Origin: Hyphomicrobiales bacterium
GTDB lineage: Bacteria; Pseudomonadota; Alphaproteobacteria; Rhizobiales; Xanthobacteraceae
NCBI GenBank assembly: GCA_017305515.1
Contig: JAFKKP010000317.1
Coordinates: forward strand, 1-32,592
Reading direction: 5' to 3'
Length of the DNA stretch: 32,592 nt
A program made the position numbers and the translations under genes. Below are positions 8,614-16,088 of this stretch, in pieces (positions within the stretch are counted from its first letter, which is position 1; the number at the start of each line of letters is the position of its first letter). The notes under the pieces are model-generated. The model saw only the letters and a program-made list of their open reading frames with translations. It was not told the origin of the DNA and did not search any database.

Positions 8614-9303
8614 CTAGAAGCGATAGTTGAACCCGATGTCTCCGCTCGAACCGGTGCCGCCAACGCGGACCAGATTATATTGCTGCTTGTCGATATCGGC
8701 GTATCGGTACTGGAGCCGCGCGCTCCAGTTCCTCGTGAAGGCGTATTCAACGCCTGCACCAGCGGTCCAGCCGGTGTGGGTGTTCTGTAGCGCAAAGGCC
8801 CCGATGAAAGGATTGAACCCGCTTTCCCTGTCATGAACCCCGATGACGCCTGCAAACGCATAGGGGAGCCAGCGATCGATTGCATAGCCGAGGCGACCGA
8901 CAACGCTGTAGGCCCAGTCGGTTGAGACCGAAAGCGCCGAGCCCGGCGGAATGCCGAGCGAATCTTTCATGCCATCGATACCGAACCCTTCGACGCTCGC
9001 CTCGATGCCGAGAACGATCCTGTTGGCGAACTGGTAGTTGTAACCGCCCTGGATGCCGGCAAATCCGCCTTCAGGTTTTGGCATGCGTCCGTAAGTCGCC
9101 GTGATTGCCGCAGTATCGGCGGCATTGGCTCTTGCCTGGCCGGCGAGATAGCCGGCATGCGCGCCAAGATAGAAACCTGTCCAATTGAAGACCGGATCGA
9201 TGACCGGTGCCTTGGTGTAGACGCGTGGCGCAAGATCGGCAGCGGTTGCCGTCCCGGCACAAATGATCGCAAATGGAGCGACAATGATTGCGAGCTTTTT
9301 CAT
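8614..9303 (-). CDS. Outer-membrane beta-barrel protein (Omp25/Omp31-like)
   Basis: This 229-residue protein starts at ATG 9303 with GGAGG 6 bases upstream; a longer in-frame reading has no such support. The signal peptide (MKKLAIIVAPFAIICAGTATA) is followed by ADLAPRVYTKAPVIDPVFNWTGFYLGAHAGY in typical alphaproteobacterial style, with NWTGFYLG being the best-known signature. Alternating strands follow, for example WSARLQYRYADI, and the chain ends in Phe (IGFNYRF), as needed for BAM-mediated insertion. An eight-stranded barrel is likely. The role is structural or adhesive rather than a defined transport function. The gene lies 116 bases downstream of a cysteine-duplicated protein gene on the same strand. 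Confidence 0.92.
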   Translation of the reverse strand: MKKLAIIVAPFAIICAGTATAADLAPRVYTKAPVIDPVFNWTGFYLGAHAGYLAGQARANAADTAAITATYGRMPKPEGGFAGIQGGYNYQFANRIVLGIEASVEGFGIDGMKDSLGIPPGSALSVSTDWAYSVVGRLGYAIDRWLPYAFAGVIGVHDRESGFNPFIGAFALQNTHTGWTAGAGVEYAFTRNWSARLQYRYADIDKQQYNLVRVGGTGSSGDIGFNYRF

Positions 9304-9419
9304 TCCCAGCCTCCGTAAAAATCCCCGAGGATTTGTAACAAGGAGCGGTATCCCGGTATGTGTCAAAACAAACACACTTGGAACTTTTCAACAGTGATGC
9401 GGGCGCCGTGCAGGCGACC

Positions 9420-9884
9420 TTATTGCTGAAGGGGAGGTGGACCGCCGGGAGAGGTGCGCCAGATGCACGCCCGCACGGCCGTAAATGCCGACTTTCTGCA
9501 ATTCTCTATATATTCAAACAGAAATCGGCCTTCCTTACGGACGCGCACACCGACGCATTCCTGAACGATCGGTTTGCCGACGCGCGCCCGGCAAGCGGCG
9601 ATGACATCTTTCATCGCCGTCTGAAAACAGCCGCGTACCGCAGGTAAAGCGATTTGACGGCACGGCGCCAAATATTGCATCGGCATTCCGCCTTGAGCAG
9701 CGAGCCGTTCTTGGATGCATGTCCGAACGATAGGCCTGCCGATTGTCGCTCTGCATTTTTCAAGTGCTTCGCTGGCTACCGCCGCAAAAGCGAAATCGGA
9801 AAACAGAGTTGCCCCGAGCAATATTCCGAATCCGGGCATGCGGATTCGGGAGATGCGGCTGCTTGGTCGGCGCGTAGAGGCCAT
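9420..9884 (-). CDS. Exported protein with two copies of a C-x11-C-x18-C-x10-C unit
   Basis: About 154 residues from ATG 9884. ATG 9839 is an alternative start; neither has a strong Shine-Dalgarno. A basic N-terminus (MASTRRPSSRISRIR) and hydrophobic segment (MPGFGILLGATLFSDFAFA) form a signal peptide. The mature part is a tandem duplication. Copy one starts KCRATIGRPIVRTC and copy two ACRARVGKPIVQEC. In both, the four cysteines are spaced exactly 11, 18 and 10 residues apart, and both end with a CR...AVR-small-C pattern. The spacing differs from the C-x7-C-x12-C-x11-C repeat of the other small proteins here. I do not recognise a named family. Eight cysteines in an exported protein suggest disulfides or metal ligation. 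The porin-like gene lies downstream on the same strand. Confidence 0.75.
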   Translation of the reverse strand: MASTRRPSSRISRIRMPGFGILLGATLFSDFAFAAVASEALEKCRATIGRPIVRTCIQERLAAQGGMPMQYLAPCRQIALPAVRGCFQTAMKDVIAACRARVGKPIVQECVGVRVRKEGRFLFEYIENCRKSAFTAVRACIWRTSPGGPPPLQQ

Positions 9885-10074
9885 CTTCACTGTCGAGATA
9901 TTCGCAAATTCAATGTTGAAGCGATCACTCTTGTCGATGGTAGTGTCTAAACTCTGTTGCAGCAACGCGTATCGTTCGCGCACGAGCTGGAGCACCGTGA
10001 ATCCCGTTTCAATTGAGCCTGTTTCTCATTTACCGGCATGATAAAGAATAGCTGCCGGTGAATTCGGGGATGCA

Positions 10075-10770
10075 ATGTTTGGCGTGCTGGGGCTTGGTCT
10101 GCTGCTCGGGATGCAGCATGCGTTGGAGGCCGATCATATCGCCGCCGTTTCCAGCATCGCAGCGCGGCGAAACGGGATCGGCGATATCGTCAAGCACGGT
10201 TTGACGTGGGGCATGGGTCACACGCTGACGCTATTCGCATTCGCCGGCGCAGCAATCCTGCTCGGGCACGCCATCCCGGAGCACGTCACGCGCCCGCTCG
10301 AAGCCGCAGTCGGCATCATGCTCGTCGGACTCGGTCTCAACGTCCTATGGCGGTTGTGGCGCGACCGTGTTCACTTCCACAGCCACAGTCATGGCGGCGG
10401 CCGAAGCCATATTCACGCCCATAGCCACTCCGGCGACACAACACCTCATGCCTTGAGCGTGCACGCTCACGAGCATGGCTTTCGGTGGCGTTCGCTTGCG
10501 GTCGGACTCATGCACGGCATGGCCGGCTCGGCGGCGCTTCTGGTGCTGGCTATTTCGCAGGTCTCGAGCTCCGTCTATGGATTGATCTATATTCTGCTGT
10601 TCGGCGTCGGCTCGATGCTTGGAATGGGCATGCTCTCGGCGGCGATTGCGGTACCCCTTGTCGTATCTGCGCACGCCCTGACATGGGCCAATGCCGCGCT
10701 CCAGATCGCAGTCGGTGTTGTCACCATCGCGATCGGGTCATCGACGATTTATGCCACGACTTTTTCCTGA
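10075..10770 (+). CDS. NicO-family nickel/cobalt transporter with a histidine-rich loop
   Basis: This 231-residue membrane protein starts at 10075 (GGGGA about 6-9 bases upstream). TM1 carries the nickel/cobalt signature H-x4-D-H (His15, Asp20, His21; QHALEADHIAAVSS), and TM2 has further histidines (HGLTWGMGHTLTLF). A central loop (about residues 100-134) holds twelve histidines (HSHSHGGG, HIHAHSHS, HAHEHG). About six TM helices are visible. NicO-type proteins move Ni2+ or Co2+; the direction is not predictable, since RcnA exports while NixA/HoxN and UreH types import. The His-rich loop could buffer metal. No urease, hydrogenase or cobalamin gene is adjacent; the next gene is formate dehydrogenase, which uses Mo or W rather than Ni. 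Confidence 0.88.
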   Translation: MFGVLGLGLLLGMQHALEADHIAAVSSIAARRNGIGDIVKHGLTWGMGHTLTLFAFAGAAILLGHAIPEHVTRPLEAAVGIMLVGLGLNVLWRLWRDRVHFHSHSHGGGRSHIHAHSHSGDTTPHALSVHAHEHGFRWRSLAVGLMHGMAGSAALLVLAISQVSSSVYGLIYILLFGVGSMLGMGMLSAAIAVPLVVSAHALTWANAALQIAVGVVTIAIGSSTIYATTFS

Positions 10771-10790
10771 TTGGCTGATCCGATCTCGGC

Positions 10791-10813
10791 GCGTTCAAAG
10801 CCTAGCTTTGCGC
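10791..10813 (+). terminator. Hairpin after the NicO transporter
   Basis: GCG-TT-CAAAGC pairs with GCTTTG-CGC around a 3-base CTA loop, with a two-base bulge on one side. It lies 20 bases after the stop codon of the transporter. No U-tract follows, so termination would be weak or factor-dependent. Confidence 0.4.
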
Positions 10814-11034
10814 CTGTAAAATCGGGGCTTCCTGATCTCGGAGCATCAATCGGCTTGCGATTGTGCTGGATGCATAGACTCATTCAGAAAACCTATCGAC
10901 AGATTTGACCGGCGCATCCAGACAGATGGTCGAGGCCATGCGTCAAACCCGCCCAATGACAAAGCTATTTCGTCCTTGCATTTGGAATACCTAGGAATGA
11001 TTCTAAGGTGATCCAATAAGGAAATGAGATCGTT

Positions 11035-12753
11035 ATGGCGAGTCACGCGACCCACGAAGTCCTTCAATTCGAGCATCCCGGTGAAGGACGAAAGCGGGCC
11101 AAATCAACACCAAAAGGCCGTCAGATCGATCCGCAGGCTGCGGAGGAAATCGCTGCCTTGCTCGGAGATCGGTCGCGCCGTCGTGATCTCTTGATCGAGC
11201 ACCTGCATCTCATTCAAGACAAGTACCACCAGATTTCGGCTGCTCACCTTGCTGCGCTCGCCGACGAAATGAAGCTCGCGTTTTCGGAAGTGTTCGAGGT
11301 CGCGACTTTCTACGCGCATTTCGACGTCGTGAAGGAAGGCTCACCCGACATCGCGCCTCTGACGATCCGCGTTTGCGATTCGCTCACCTGCGCTCTCTTC
11401 GGTGCCGAGCAGATGTTGCGCGAACTTCAGAACAAGGCCGGCCCCGGTGTGCGTGTCGTTCGCGCACCATGCGTTGGCCGCTGCGATACCGCACCTGCCG
11501 CGGAAGTCGGGCATAACTTTGTCGATCATGCGAGCGTTGAGAGCGTGCTCAAAACTACCAAGAGCGGCGATACGCATGCGCATCTTCCGAAATACGTCGA
11601 GTATGATGCTTACGTTAAGAACGGCGGTTATGCGCTGCTGAACAAGTTGCGCTCCGGCAAAATGCCGAAAGAGGATTTGCTTAAGGCGCTCGATGACGCT
11701 TCGCTGCGCGGCCTTGGCGGCGCGGGATTTCCGACGGGGCGCAAATGGCGCGCCGTGCTTGGCGAACCCGGCCCGCGATTGATGGCGATCAATGGCGACG
11801 AGGGCGAACCGGGCACGTTCAAAGATCGCTACTATCTCGAAACCGATCCGCATCGTTTTATCGAAGGCATGCTGATCGGCGCGCATGTCGTCGAAGCGGG
11901 CGATGTCTACATCTACTTGCGTGACGAATATCCGGCATCGATCGAAATCATCAAGCGCGAGATCGCCAAACTGCCGAAGGAAAAGAGTGCTCCGACGCTG
12001 CATGTGCGGCGCGGGGCAGGTGCTTACATTTGCGGCGAAGAATCGGCGCTGCTTGAGAGCATCGAGGGCAAGCGCGGATTGCCGCGGCATAAGCCGCCAT
12101 ATCCATTCCAGGTCGGTCTGTTTGGCCTCCCGACGCTTATTAATAATGTCGAGACGCTGTGGTGGGTGCGCGACATCGTCGAGAAGGGCGCGGACTGGTG
12201 GAAGTCGCAGGGACGCAATGACCGGCACGGCCTTCGCAGCTTCTCGGTGTCCGGGCGGGTGAAGTATCCTGGAATGAAGCTCGCTCCGGCAGGCATCACG
12301 GTTCGCGAATTGATCGATGAATTCTGCGGCGGAATGGCGGACGGCCACAAGTTCCATGCCTATCTGCCGGGAGGCGCATCCGGCGGAATCTTGCCTGCGT
12401 CGATGGACAACATTCCGCTCGATTTTGGCACGCTGGAAAAATACGGCTGTTTCATCGGATCGGCTGCTGTCGTCATCATGTCCAACAAGGACGACGTGAA
12501 GGACGCGGCGCTTAACCTGATGCGTTTCTTTGAAGACGAGAGTTGCGGTCAATGCACACCCTGCCGCGCGGGAACCCAGAAGGCGGCGGTGTTGATGGAA
12601 AGCAAGAACTGGAACCGCGATCTGCTCGAGGAATTGAGTCAGGCGATGCGCGATGCGTCGATCTGCGGTCTCGGTCAAGCGGCGTCGAATCCGCTGACCA
12701 CCGTCATCAAATATTTCCCTGAAGAGTTTTCGCCGAAGGAAGCTGCGGAATGA
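11035..12753 (+). CDS. fdsB: NAD-dependent formate dehydrogenase, fused gamma-beta subunit (FdsG-FdsB)
   Basis: This 572-residue electron-transfer subunit passes electrons from the formate-oxidising subunit to NAD+. Residues about 25-175 are a NuoE/FdsG-type [2Fe-2S] domain with Cys114, Cys119, Cys146 and Cys150. Residues about 185-572 are a NuoF/FdsB-type module with the FMN-binding loop (LRGLGGAGFPTGRKW, 224-238), the NADH region (NGDEGEPGTFKDR), GAGAYICGEESALLESIEGKRG, and a C-terminal [4Fe-4S] site at Cys504, Cys507, Cys510 and Cys544. Other bacteria encode FdsG and FdsB separately; the fused 572-residue form is the layout of Methylobacterium extorquens FDH1, a tungsten enzyme. An AAGGAA lies about 10 bases before the start. 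The stop overlaps the next start (ATGA), so the subunits are translationally coupled. Confidence 0.96.
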   Translation: MASHATHEVLQFEHPGEGRKRAKSTPKGRQIDPQAAEEIAALLGDRSRRRDLLIEHLHLIQDKYHQISAAHLAALADEMKLAFSEVFEVATFYAHFDVVKEGSPDIAPLTIRVCDSLTCALFGAEQMLRELQNKAGPGVRVVRAPCVGRCDTAPAAEVGHNFVDHASVESVLKTTKSGDTHAHLPKYVEYDAYVKNGGYALLNKLRSGKMPKEDLLKALDDASLRGLGGAGFPTGRKWRAVLGEPGPRLMAINGDEGEPGTFKDRYYLETDPHRFIEGMLIGAHVVEAGDVYIYLRDEYPASIEIIKREIAKLPKEKSAPTLHVRRGAGAYICGEESALLESIEGKRGLPRHKPPYPFQVGLFGLPTLINNVETLWWVRDIVEKGADWWKSQGRNDRHGLRSFSVSGRVKYPGMKLAPAGITVRELIDEFCGGMADGHKFHAYLPGGASGGILPASMDNIPLDFGTLEKYGCFIGSAAVVIMSNKDDVKDAALNLMRFFEDESCGQCTPCRAGTQKAAVLMESKNWNRDLLEELSQAMRDASICGLGQAASNPLTTVIKYFPEEFSPKEAAE

Positions 12754-15515
12754 GCAAGATTCAATTCGAACTCGACGGCAAAATGGTTGAGGCGCAGCCG
12801 GGTGAATCCATCTGGCAGGTCGCCAAACGCCAGGGAACTGAAATTCCGCATCTGTGCTATTCGCCCGAACCGGATTATCGCGCTGACGGCAACTGCCGCG
12901 CCTGCATGGTCGAGATCGAAGGCGAGCGCGTGCTCGCAGCGTCCTGCAAACGCATGCCGAATGTTGGCATGAAGGTGAAATCGGCGAGCGCGCGCGCTGT
13001 TTCTGCGCAGAAGATGGTGATGGAACTGCTCGTCGCGGATCAGCCGGCGCGCGAGACCTCTCACGATCCGGATTCCAAGTTCTGGAATTGGGCAGAGAAG
13101 ACCGGCGTCACGGAGAGCCGTTTCCCGGCTGCCAAACGCTGGTCGAGCGACACAAGCCATACCGCGATGAACGTCAACCTCGATGCCTGTATTCAGTGCG
13201 GTCTGTGCGTGCGCGCGTGCCGCGAAGTGCAGGTCAACGATGTGATTGGCATGGCTTATCGCAATCACGACGCCAAGATTGTTTTCGATTTCGACGATCC
13301 GATGGGCGAATCGACATGCGTCGCCTGCGGCGAGTGCGTGCAGGCCTGTCCGACCGGCGCGCTGATGCCGTCAGCGTATCTAGATGAGAAGCAGACGCGC
13401 ACTATCTATCCTGACAAGGAAGTGGATTCGCTTTGCCCGTTCTGCGGCGTCGGCTGTCAGGTCACATATAAAGTGAAGGACGAGAAGATCGTTTATGCTG
13501 AAGGCCGTAACGGTCCTGCGAACCACAATCGTCTTTGCGTCAAGGGACGGTTCGGGTTCGATTATATTCATCACCCGCATCGCATCACAAAGCCGCTTGT
13601 TCGTCTGCCGAACGCGAAGAAGGACGCCAACGATCAGGTCGATCCCGCAAACCCATTTACGCATTTCCGCGAGGCTTCGTGGGAAGAGGCGCTCGATATT
13701 GCCGCCAAGGGCCTTGTGAAAATTCGCGATGAAAAGGGCGTCAAGGCGCTGGCAGGATTCGGATCTGCGAAGGGATCGAACGAAGAAGCATATCTGTTCC
13801 AGAAGCTGGTTCGCACCGGCTTCGGCTCCAACAATGTCGATCACTGCACGCGGTTGTGCCACGCCTCTTCGGTTGCGGCGCTGATGGAAGGTTTGAACTC
13901 GGGTGCAGTATCTGCCCCCTTTGCGGCGGCGAAAGACGCAGAGGTGATTATCGTCATCGGCGCAAACCCGACGGTCAACCATCCGGTCGCGGCGACGTTC
14001 ATTAAGAACGCAGCCAAGAAAGGCGCGAAGCTGATCGTGATGGATCCGCGCCGCCAGACGCTGTCACGTCATGCGTTGATGCATTTGCAATTCAAGCCCG
14101 GTGCCGATGTCGCGCTTCTGAACGGGATGCTGCACACGATCATCACCGAAGGCCTGACCGACGCGCAGTATATCGCGGGCTACACCGAAGGCTTCGACGA
14201 CCTGAAAGAGAAGATCAAAGAGTTTCCGCCGGAAAAGATGGAACCGATCTGCGGAATTCCTGCCGCGACGATTAAGGAAGTCGCGCGCATGTATGCGAAG
14301 GCGAAGTCTTCCATCATTTTCTGGGGCATGGGCATCAGCCAGCACGTTCACGGCACCGACAACGCACGCTGCCTGATCGCACTTGCGTTGACGACCGGTC
14401 AGATCGGCCGCCCCGGCACCGGACTTCATCCGCTGCGCGGGCAAAACAACGTGCAGGGCGCCTCCGACGCGGGTCTGATCCCGATGTTTCTTCCGGACTA
14501 TCAGCCGGTCGGCCGGACCGATCTGCGTCAGCCGTTCGAGAAAATCTGGCATCAGGAGATCGATCCGGTTCGCGGTTTGACTGTCGTTGAGATCATGAAC
14601 GCGATCCATGCCGGCACGATTCACGGCATGTATATCGAGGGCGAAAACCCCGCGATGTCCGATCCCGATCTTCAGCATGCGCGCGAGGCACTGGCGACGC
14701 TCGACCATCTCGTCGTGCAGGATCTGTTCGTCACCGAGACAGCGTTCCACGCCGACGTGATTCTGCCGGCTTCAGCGTTCGCCGAGAAGGAAGGCTCGTT
14801 CACGAATACCGACCGCAGGGTTCAGATCGCGCGCCAGGTGCTCAAGCCGCCTGGCGATGCGCGACAGGATTTGTGGATCATTCAGGAGATCGCAAAGCGC
14901 ATGGGTCTCGACTGGCGCTACGATGGTCCTGCCGATGTGTTTGCCGAGATGACGCAGGTCATGCCTTCTCTCAAGAACATCACCTGGGAACGGCTGGAAC
15001 GCGAAGGTGCGGTGACGTACCCCGTCGACAGCCCGGACAAGCCCGGCAATGAGATTATTTTCACCACGGGTTATCCGACGGAAAGCGGGCGCGGCAAGAT
15101 CGTGCCCGCGCGCGTCACGTCGCCTGACGAAATTCCAGACGCGGAATATCCAATGGTGCTGTCCACGGGCCGCGTGCTCGAACATTGGCATACCGGTTCG
15201 ATGACGCGCCGCTCGGAAGTGCTGGACAACATCGAGCCGGAAGCTGTTGCTTTCATGTCGCCGAAGGATATGCGGCGGCTGAGTGTGTGGCCCGGAGATT
15301 TTATCCGCCTGGAAACGCGCCGCGGGGCTGTCGAGGTCAAGGTTCGCTCCGATCGCGACGTTCCCGAGAACATGGTGTTCATGCCGTTCTGCTACGCGGA
15401 GGCGGCGGCGAACCTGCTCACCAATCCGGCGCTAGATCCATTCGGAAAAATTCCGGAATTCAAATTCTGCGCGGTCCGTGTCGAGAAGGCTGAACTGCGC
15501 TCGGCTGCGGAATAA
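12750..15515 (+). CDS. fdsA: Formate dehydrogenase catalytic alpha subunit (Mo/W-bisPGD)
   Basis: This 921-residue subunit oxidises formate to CO2. Domain order: an N-terminal NuoG-like [2Fe-2S] domain (Cys36, 49, 52, 66); two ferredoxin-type [4Fe-4S] clusters (Cys147, 150, 153, 157 and Cys190, 193, 196, 200); a proximal [4Fe-4S] site (Cys229, 232, 236, 263); then the bis-molybdopterin-guanine-dinucleotide domains. The metal-ligating, catalytic Cys370 is followed by His371 (VDHCTRLCHASSV), so it is the cysteine rather than the selenocysteine type. The NuoG His-Cys3 cluster region (about 100-135) has no cysteine. Start overlaps the fdsB stop by 4 bases. Whether the metal is tungsten or molybdenum cannot be told from sequence. 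No fdsC, fdsD, fdhD or cofactor gene follows. Confidence 0.97.
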   Translation: MSKIQFELDGKMVEAQPGESIWQVAKRQGTEIPHLCYSPEPDYRADGNCRACMVEIEGERVLAASCKRMPNVGMKVKSASARAVSAQKMVMELLVADQPARETSHDPDSKFWNWAEKTGVTESRFPAAKRWSSDTSHTAMNVNLDACIQCGLCVRACREVQVNDVIGMAYRNHDAKIVFDFDDPMGESTCVACGECVQACPTGALMPSAYLDEKQTRTIYPDKEVDSLCPFCGVGCQVTYKVKDEKIVYAEGRNGPANHNRLCVKGRFGFDYIHHPHRITKPLVRLPNAKKDANDQVDPANPFTHFREASWEEALDIAAKGLVKIRDEKGVKALAGFGSAKGSNEEAYLFQKLVRTGFGSNNVDHCTRLCHASSVAALMEGLNSGAVSAPFAAAKDAEVIIVIGANPTVNHPVAATFIKNAAKKGAKLIVMDPRRQTLSRHALMHLQFKPGADVALLNGMLHTIITEGLTDAQYIAGYTEGFDDLKEKIKEFPPEKMEPICGIPAATIKEVARMYAKAKSSIIFWGMGISQHVHGTDNARCLIALALTTGQIGRPGTGLHPLRGQNNVQGASDAGLIPMFLPDYQPVGRTDLRQPFEKIWHQEIDPVRGLTVVEIMNAIHAGTIHGMYIEGENPAMSDPDLQHAREALATLDHLVVQDLFVTETAFHADVILPASAFAEKEGSFTNTDRRVQIARQVLKPPGDARQDLWIIQEIAKRMGLDWRYDGPADVFAEMTQVMPSLKNITWERLEREGAVTYPVDSPDKPGNEIIFTTGYPTESGRGKIVPARVTSPDEIPDAEYPMVLSTGRVLEHWHTGSMTRRSEVLDNIEPEAVAFMSPKDMRRLSVWPGDFIRLETRRGAVEVKVRSDRDVPENMVFMPFCYAEAAANLLTNPALDPFGKIPEFKFCAVRVEKAELRSAAE

Positions 15516-15540
15516 ACAGGCAACGAGACTCAATGCCGCT

Positions 15541-15572
15541 GGGATCGCCCGCGTTTCTTTGACGCGGGTCCC
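15541..15572 (+). terminator. GC-rich hairpin downstream of the formate dehydrogenase operon
   Basis: CCCGCGT (15548-15554) pairs perfectly with ACGCGGG (15562-15568) around a 7-base loop. The stem is extended by GGGA (15541-15544) with TCCC (15569-15572) across a 3-base bulge. It lies 25 bases past the fdsA stop. There is no T-tract, so it may act as an mRNA-stabilising 3' end or a factor-dependent terminator. Confidence 0.45.
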
Positions 15573-15647
15573 GTAGGCATGAGGTGGCGTTGCTGCTAGA
15601 TATCGACTCAATGCGGGTCATGTGCCCGATTCAATTTGAGGTCGATA

Positions 15648-15887
15648 ATGTTGAAATTTGCTTTGCGCGGCACTCTGGCGGCCCTCCTCCTTTTCAGCGT
15701 TGGGGTATCCGACAGTTTCGCCAGAAGCGGTAAGCCGTCCGAGCAGCAACGTTGCTCCGGCGATGTTTCGAGATTTTGCCGCAAGTTTATTGCCGACGGC
15801 GATTTCGCCGTTCTCGGGTGCCTCAAGCAGCACCGCAGAATGATTAGCTCCGGCTGCCGCAAAGTGCTGCGAGACAACGGCCAGTAA
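15648..15887 (+). CDS. Small exported protein with one divergent cysteine-rich repeat
   Basis: This 79-residue protein starts at ATG 15648 with GAGG 6 bases upstream. The signal peptide (MLKFALRGTLAALLLFSVGVSDSFA) precedes a basic mature part with four cysteines in the pattern C-x7-C-x13-C-x11-C, one residue longer in the middle than the repeats of the proteins at 3194-4322. It lacks the PPGG motif (it has IADGDFAVLG) but keeps the CLKQ and SSGCRKVL features. It is the third locus of this repeat family in the window. It stands alone between the formate dehydrogenase operon and a succinate-semialdehyde dehydrogenase gene. Its function is unknown. Confidence 0.82.
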   Translation: MLKFALRGTLAALLLFSVGVSDSFARSGKPSEQQRCSGDVSRFCRKFIADGDFAVLGCLKQHRRMISSGCRKVLRDNGQ

Positions 15888-15961
15888 TTGCCGGAACTCG
15901 TTCAAGACTTTACGCCGCATACCCACCTTGGGGCGCGGGCAACCGTCGTGGTCTTCGTGTT

Positions 15962-15986
15962 GGAACGGCGACCGCACAGGCGCGTT
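15962..15986 (+). promoter_or_regulatory. EcfG-type (general stress sigma factor) promoter candidate upstream of gabD
   Basis: GGAAC (15962-15966) and CGTT (15983-15986) are separated by exactly 16 bases. This matches the consensus GGAAC-N16/17-CGTT recognised by EcfG/SigT/RpoE2 sigma factors in alphaproteobacteria. It lies about 100 bases before the gabD start, on the coding strand. A TATAAT (15989-15994) overlaps just downstream but has no well-spaced -35. Confidence 0.5.
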
Positions 15987-16088
15987 CGTATAATGCCGAA
16001 ATCGTAATCCGGCTGGCCTTGACGTTGCGGTCAACCGGTTCAAATTGCGCGGCAACCACGTCGATGCAGCAAACAAGGTAGCCGGACC

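Noticed and set aside
10049..10062. A 14-base sequence shared between 10049-10062 and 27054-27067, upstream of two transporter genes
   Set aside because: In a window this size one or two 14-base matches are expected by chance, and the flanks do not match.
11341..12678. 445-residue minus-strand open frame
   Set aside because: It is antisense to the formate dehydrogenase gamma-beta subunit, with no recognisable motif.
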